DNA of 64,000 nucleotides from Eubacteriaceae bacterium (lineage in GTDB: Bacteria > Bacillota > Clostridia > Peptostreptococcales > Anaerovoracaceae). The stretch lies in NCBI GenBank assembly GCA_902362805.1, contig CABIXY010000007.1, forward strand, positions 1 to 64,000, given 5' to 3'. The notes under the pieces were generated by a model that did not search any database, was not told the origin of the DNA, and saw nothing but the letters and a program-made list of their open reading frames with translations. Position numbers and translations under genes: made by a program. Positions 62,489 to 64,000 of the stretch are shown piece by piece (within the stretch, counting starts at the first letter, position 1; each line of letters begins with the position of its first letter).

Positions 62489-63243
62489 AGCACACCTCCC
62501 AAAGCAATAATTGTAAAGGCAAAACCACAGGCTATGGCCGCCGCCACCAGGATTGAGTTGACCAGCCGCAGCAAACCGGAGGCGATGTCTCCAATCAGCA
62601 TATCCCGGATGGCGTTGGTCATAGCGATACCCGGAATCAGCAGCATGATACCGCCGATCATGATTTTATCGGAGTTGACACCCACGCCCAGCTGTACCAA
62701 GAGCAGGGTAGCAATACCGGCAGTCACAGAAACTGCGAAGTTATATACAATCTGATTTTTTTCCCGCGATGCCAGAAACAATTCCATCAAAACGATGACA
62801 ACTCCCACAATGGCAGCTGCGATGCAATCCAGCCAGCCGCCGCCGAAGAAGACCGTAAATCCGCCAGAAACCAGAATTGCGCCGATAAACTTCAGTGTCA
62901 GATGCTGCTTTGGCCGATTCATGACCTCGTCAAACTTCTGCTGCATGGCATCGGGCTCTGGCTGATTCGCACAGATATAACGGCTGAGATCGTTGAGATA
63001 ATCCAGCCGGTCAAAGTTCGCGTCATAGCGGACGATACGCCGTATATGGGTGAGAATCCTGCCGTCAGGCGCTTCCATGGTTACCTGAATATTGGAGGTG
63101 ATGATGAAGACGTTGATTCGATCAGCACCGTAACTTTCACACATGCGGTAGATGCTGTCTTCTACGCGGTTCACCTCGGCGCCGCAGACTACCATCTCCT
63201 CACCGATATCGAGAATTCCCTGCAAAATTCTATCAAAGTCCAT
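62485..63243 (-). CDS. Threonine/serine exporter ThrE, N-terminal half (DUF1212)
   Basis: 252 residues. A soluble N-terminal domain (about 1-110, GEEMVVCGAEVNRVEDSI and the VTMEAPDGR segment) is followed by five or so membrane helices with GGFTVFFGG and the IPGIAMTNAIRDMLIGD motif. Together with the next gene it forms a two-component amino-acid exporter. It overlaps the GNAT stop by one base. Confidence 0.9.
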   Translation of the reverse strand: MDFDRILQGILDIGEEMVVCGAEVNRVEDSIYRMCESYGADRINVFIITSNIQVTMEAPDGRILTHIRRIVRYDANFDRLDYLNDLSRYICANQPEPDAMQQKFDEVMNRPKQHLTLKFIGAILVSGGFTVFFGGGWLDCIAAAIVGVVIVLMELFLASREKNQIVYNFAVSVTAGIATLLLVQLGVGVNSDKIMIGGIMLLIPGIAMTNAIRDMLIGDIASGLLRLVNSILVAAAIACGFAFTIIALGGVL

Positions 63244-63689
63244 TATGCAATCTCCAGCTTCATCACCTCAGGATGGCAGCTCACCTGATACTGCGGACAA
63301 TACTTACACTCAAAGAAGTTTGGTGCAGTGTCAGGATCTACAGCCACAAAACCGTTCTTCTTAAAGAACCCCGGCGCTCTCGCCACCAGATACAGTTCTT
63401 TGCCGCCCAGCTCCTTTACCTGTTCGACCACCTTCTTCAGCATGATCTCGCCCACCTTGCTCTTGCGGTACATTTTGTCCACTGCAATACCATCGATAAT
63501 ATAGCGTCCTTCCCGCTTGGCAAGAACCACACCGCCGACCAAAAAGTCTTCGTCACCGTGGGTCACCTTGTAGCACTTTACGATGTCGGTATCCACCTCT
63601 TCATCACCGTCAAACTCCAACTCATTTTCGACGAAAAACTTGACCAGTCTCTCGTACTCATCTGTCTCTTTCATGATTAAACGCATCAT
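63243..63689 (-). CDS. GNAT-family N-acetyltransferase
   Basis: 148 residues. The acetyl-CoA site lies around VDKMYRKSKVGEIML (a weak form of the usual Q/RxxGxG/A) and the C-terminal APGFFKKNGFVAV is typical. The tail has CKYCPQYQVSCHPE, three cysteines that could bind a metal. Substrate unknown. The start overlaps the end of the lipid kinase operon neighbour closely and is translationally coupled to ThrE. Confidence 0.85.
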   Translation of the reverse strand: MMRLIMKETDEYERLVKFFVENELEFDGDEEVDTDIVKCYKVTHGDEDFLVGGVVLAKREGRYIIDGIAVDKMYRKSKVGEIMLKKVVEQVKELGGKELYLVARAPGFFKKNGFVAVDPDTAPNFFECKYCPQYQVSCHPEVMKLEIA

Positions 63690-63690
63690 T

Positions 63691-64000
63691 TTATATCTCT
63701 TCCCCCATATTATCTTCTAAAGTACAGATTTTCAATCTGTTATGTAATACGTCAAATTCCAGCGGGAACTTCTCACCGTGTTCGCCGTCGATGTCTGTCG
63801 GCAGATCGCTGTCAGCCTCGATTTTCAGCTTATCGGTCTGAAAATGGAGGACCTTCTTGCTGGACGGATGGTTGCCCTGCAGAATCTTCATAAACACGCC
63901 CGGCATCTCCAATAAAGTCATATTTCTAAACAGCATGACGTCCAGCAATCCGTCGTTGATTTCTGAATCCGGTGAAATCTTCTTGAAGCCGCCTGCCGAT
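63691..64000 (-). CDS. Diacylglycerol/lipid kinase family protein, C-terminal part
   Basis: Partial gene cut by the right edge of the window; about 102 codons are visible. The frame reads SAGGFKKISPDSEINDGLLD then VMLFRNMTLLE, the typical end of the YegS/DgkB/BmrU lipid kinase family, followed by the C-terminal beta-domain residues TDIDGEHG and FPLEF. Likely phosphorylates diacylglycerol or a related lipid. First visible gene of the operon with GNAT and ThrE. Confidence 0.88.
   Translation of the reverse strand, partial: SAGGFKKISPDSEINDGLLDVMLFRNMTLLEMPGVFMKILQGNHPSSKKVLHFQTDKLKIEADSDLPTDIDGEHGEKFPLEFDVLHNRLKICTLEDNMGEEI

Noticed and set aside
1..64000. CRISPR arrays, tRNA and rRNA genes, prophage or conjugative modules
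   Set aside because: No regularly spaced repeats, no cloverleaf-like segments in the gaps I read, and no integrase, portal, relaxase or similar genes.

Overview
The window comes from a spore-forming, low-to-mid GC Gram-positive anaerobe, most likely a member of Clostridia. My best guess is a relative of the Eubacteriales family XIII / Anaerovoracaceae group, which I infer from gene content and cannot prove here. The support is: spoIVA behind a sigma-E-like promoter, AGGAGG-type ribosome binding sites throughout, a perfect CIRCE element before clpB, an oxygen-independent (cbi) cobalamin pathway, and the plsX-rnc-smc-ftsY-der-plsY-gpsA housekeeping block. Almost all genes lie on the minus strand. 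I see no tRNA, rRNA, CRISPR array or intact transposon.

Layout. 1-8 kb: a secreted papain-like protein broken by an in-frame stop, nth, a GntR regulator with its own operator, CIRCE-controlled clpB, a PD-(D/E)XK (Rpn-type) protein, an M50 protease, a LysM protein and a small membrane protein. 8-14 kb: cls-murT-gatD, where the GatD-like subunit lacks both catalytic residues, then a second Rpn-type protein and spoIVA. 14-33 kb: one compact 20-gene run behind a cobalamin riboswitch and terminator. It makes uroporphyrinogen III from glutamyl-tRNA (hemA, hemL, hemB, hemC, hemD) and carries it through the cobalt-early pathway to adenosylcobinamide phosphate (cobA, cbiX, L, H, F, G, D, J, ET, C, A, cobO, cbiP, cbiB, cobD). 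Nucleotide-loop genes (cobU/S/T/C) are not in the window. 33-41 kb: NUDIX-miaB-hsmA, a rhodanese with a CoA-disulfide reductase/rhodanese fusion, and a GNAT-M20 peptidase-threonine dehydratase operon behind a short attenuator-like leader. 41-51 kb: two unlisted small ORFs and the lipid/ribosome/chromosome block ending at plsX. 51-57 kb: a hybrid sensor kinase, glyA, an SSB-like protein and a GT51 transglycosylase. 57-62 kb: small membrane proteins and a compact peptide/two-component locus. 62-64 kb: a split ThrE exporter, a GNAT protein and the end of a lipid kinase gene.

The strongest candidate for an undescribed system is at 58.2-61.7 kb: a LytTR response regulator, an AgrC-like GHKL kinase, a 19-codon ORF with a very good ribosome binding site (MPMYIDDNFWEWLKKLLGL), a lipoprotein and a related secreted protein. 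A direct repeat and a sigma-A promoter sit just before the peptide, and no AgrB-type processing gene is nearby. Two further unexplained signals are dispersed non-coding elements: one of three copies with covarying stems (glyA leader and upstream of the regulator), and one of two copies (before the GT51 gene and before a small membrane protein gene).
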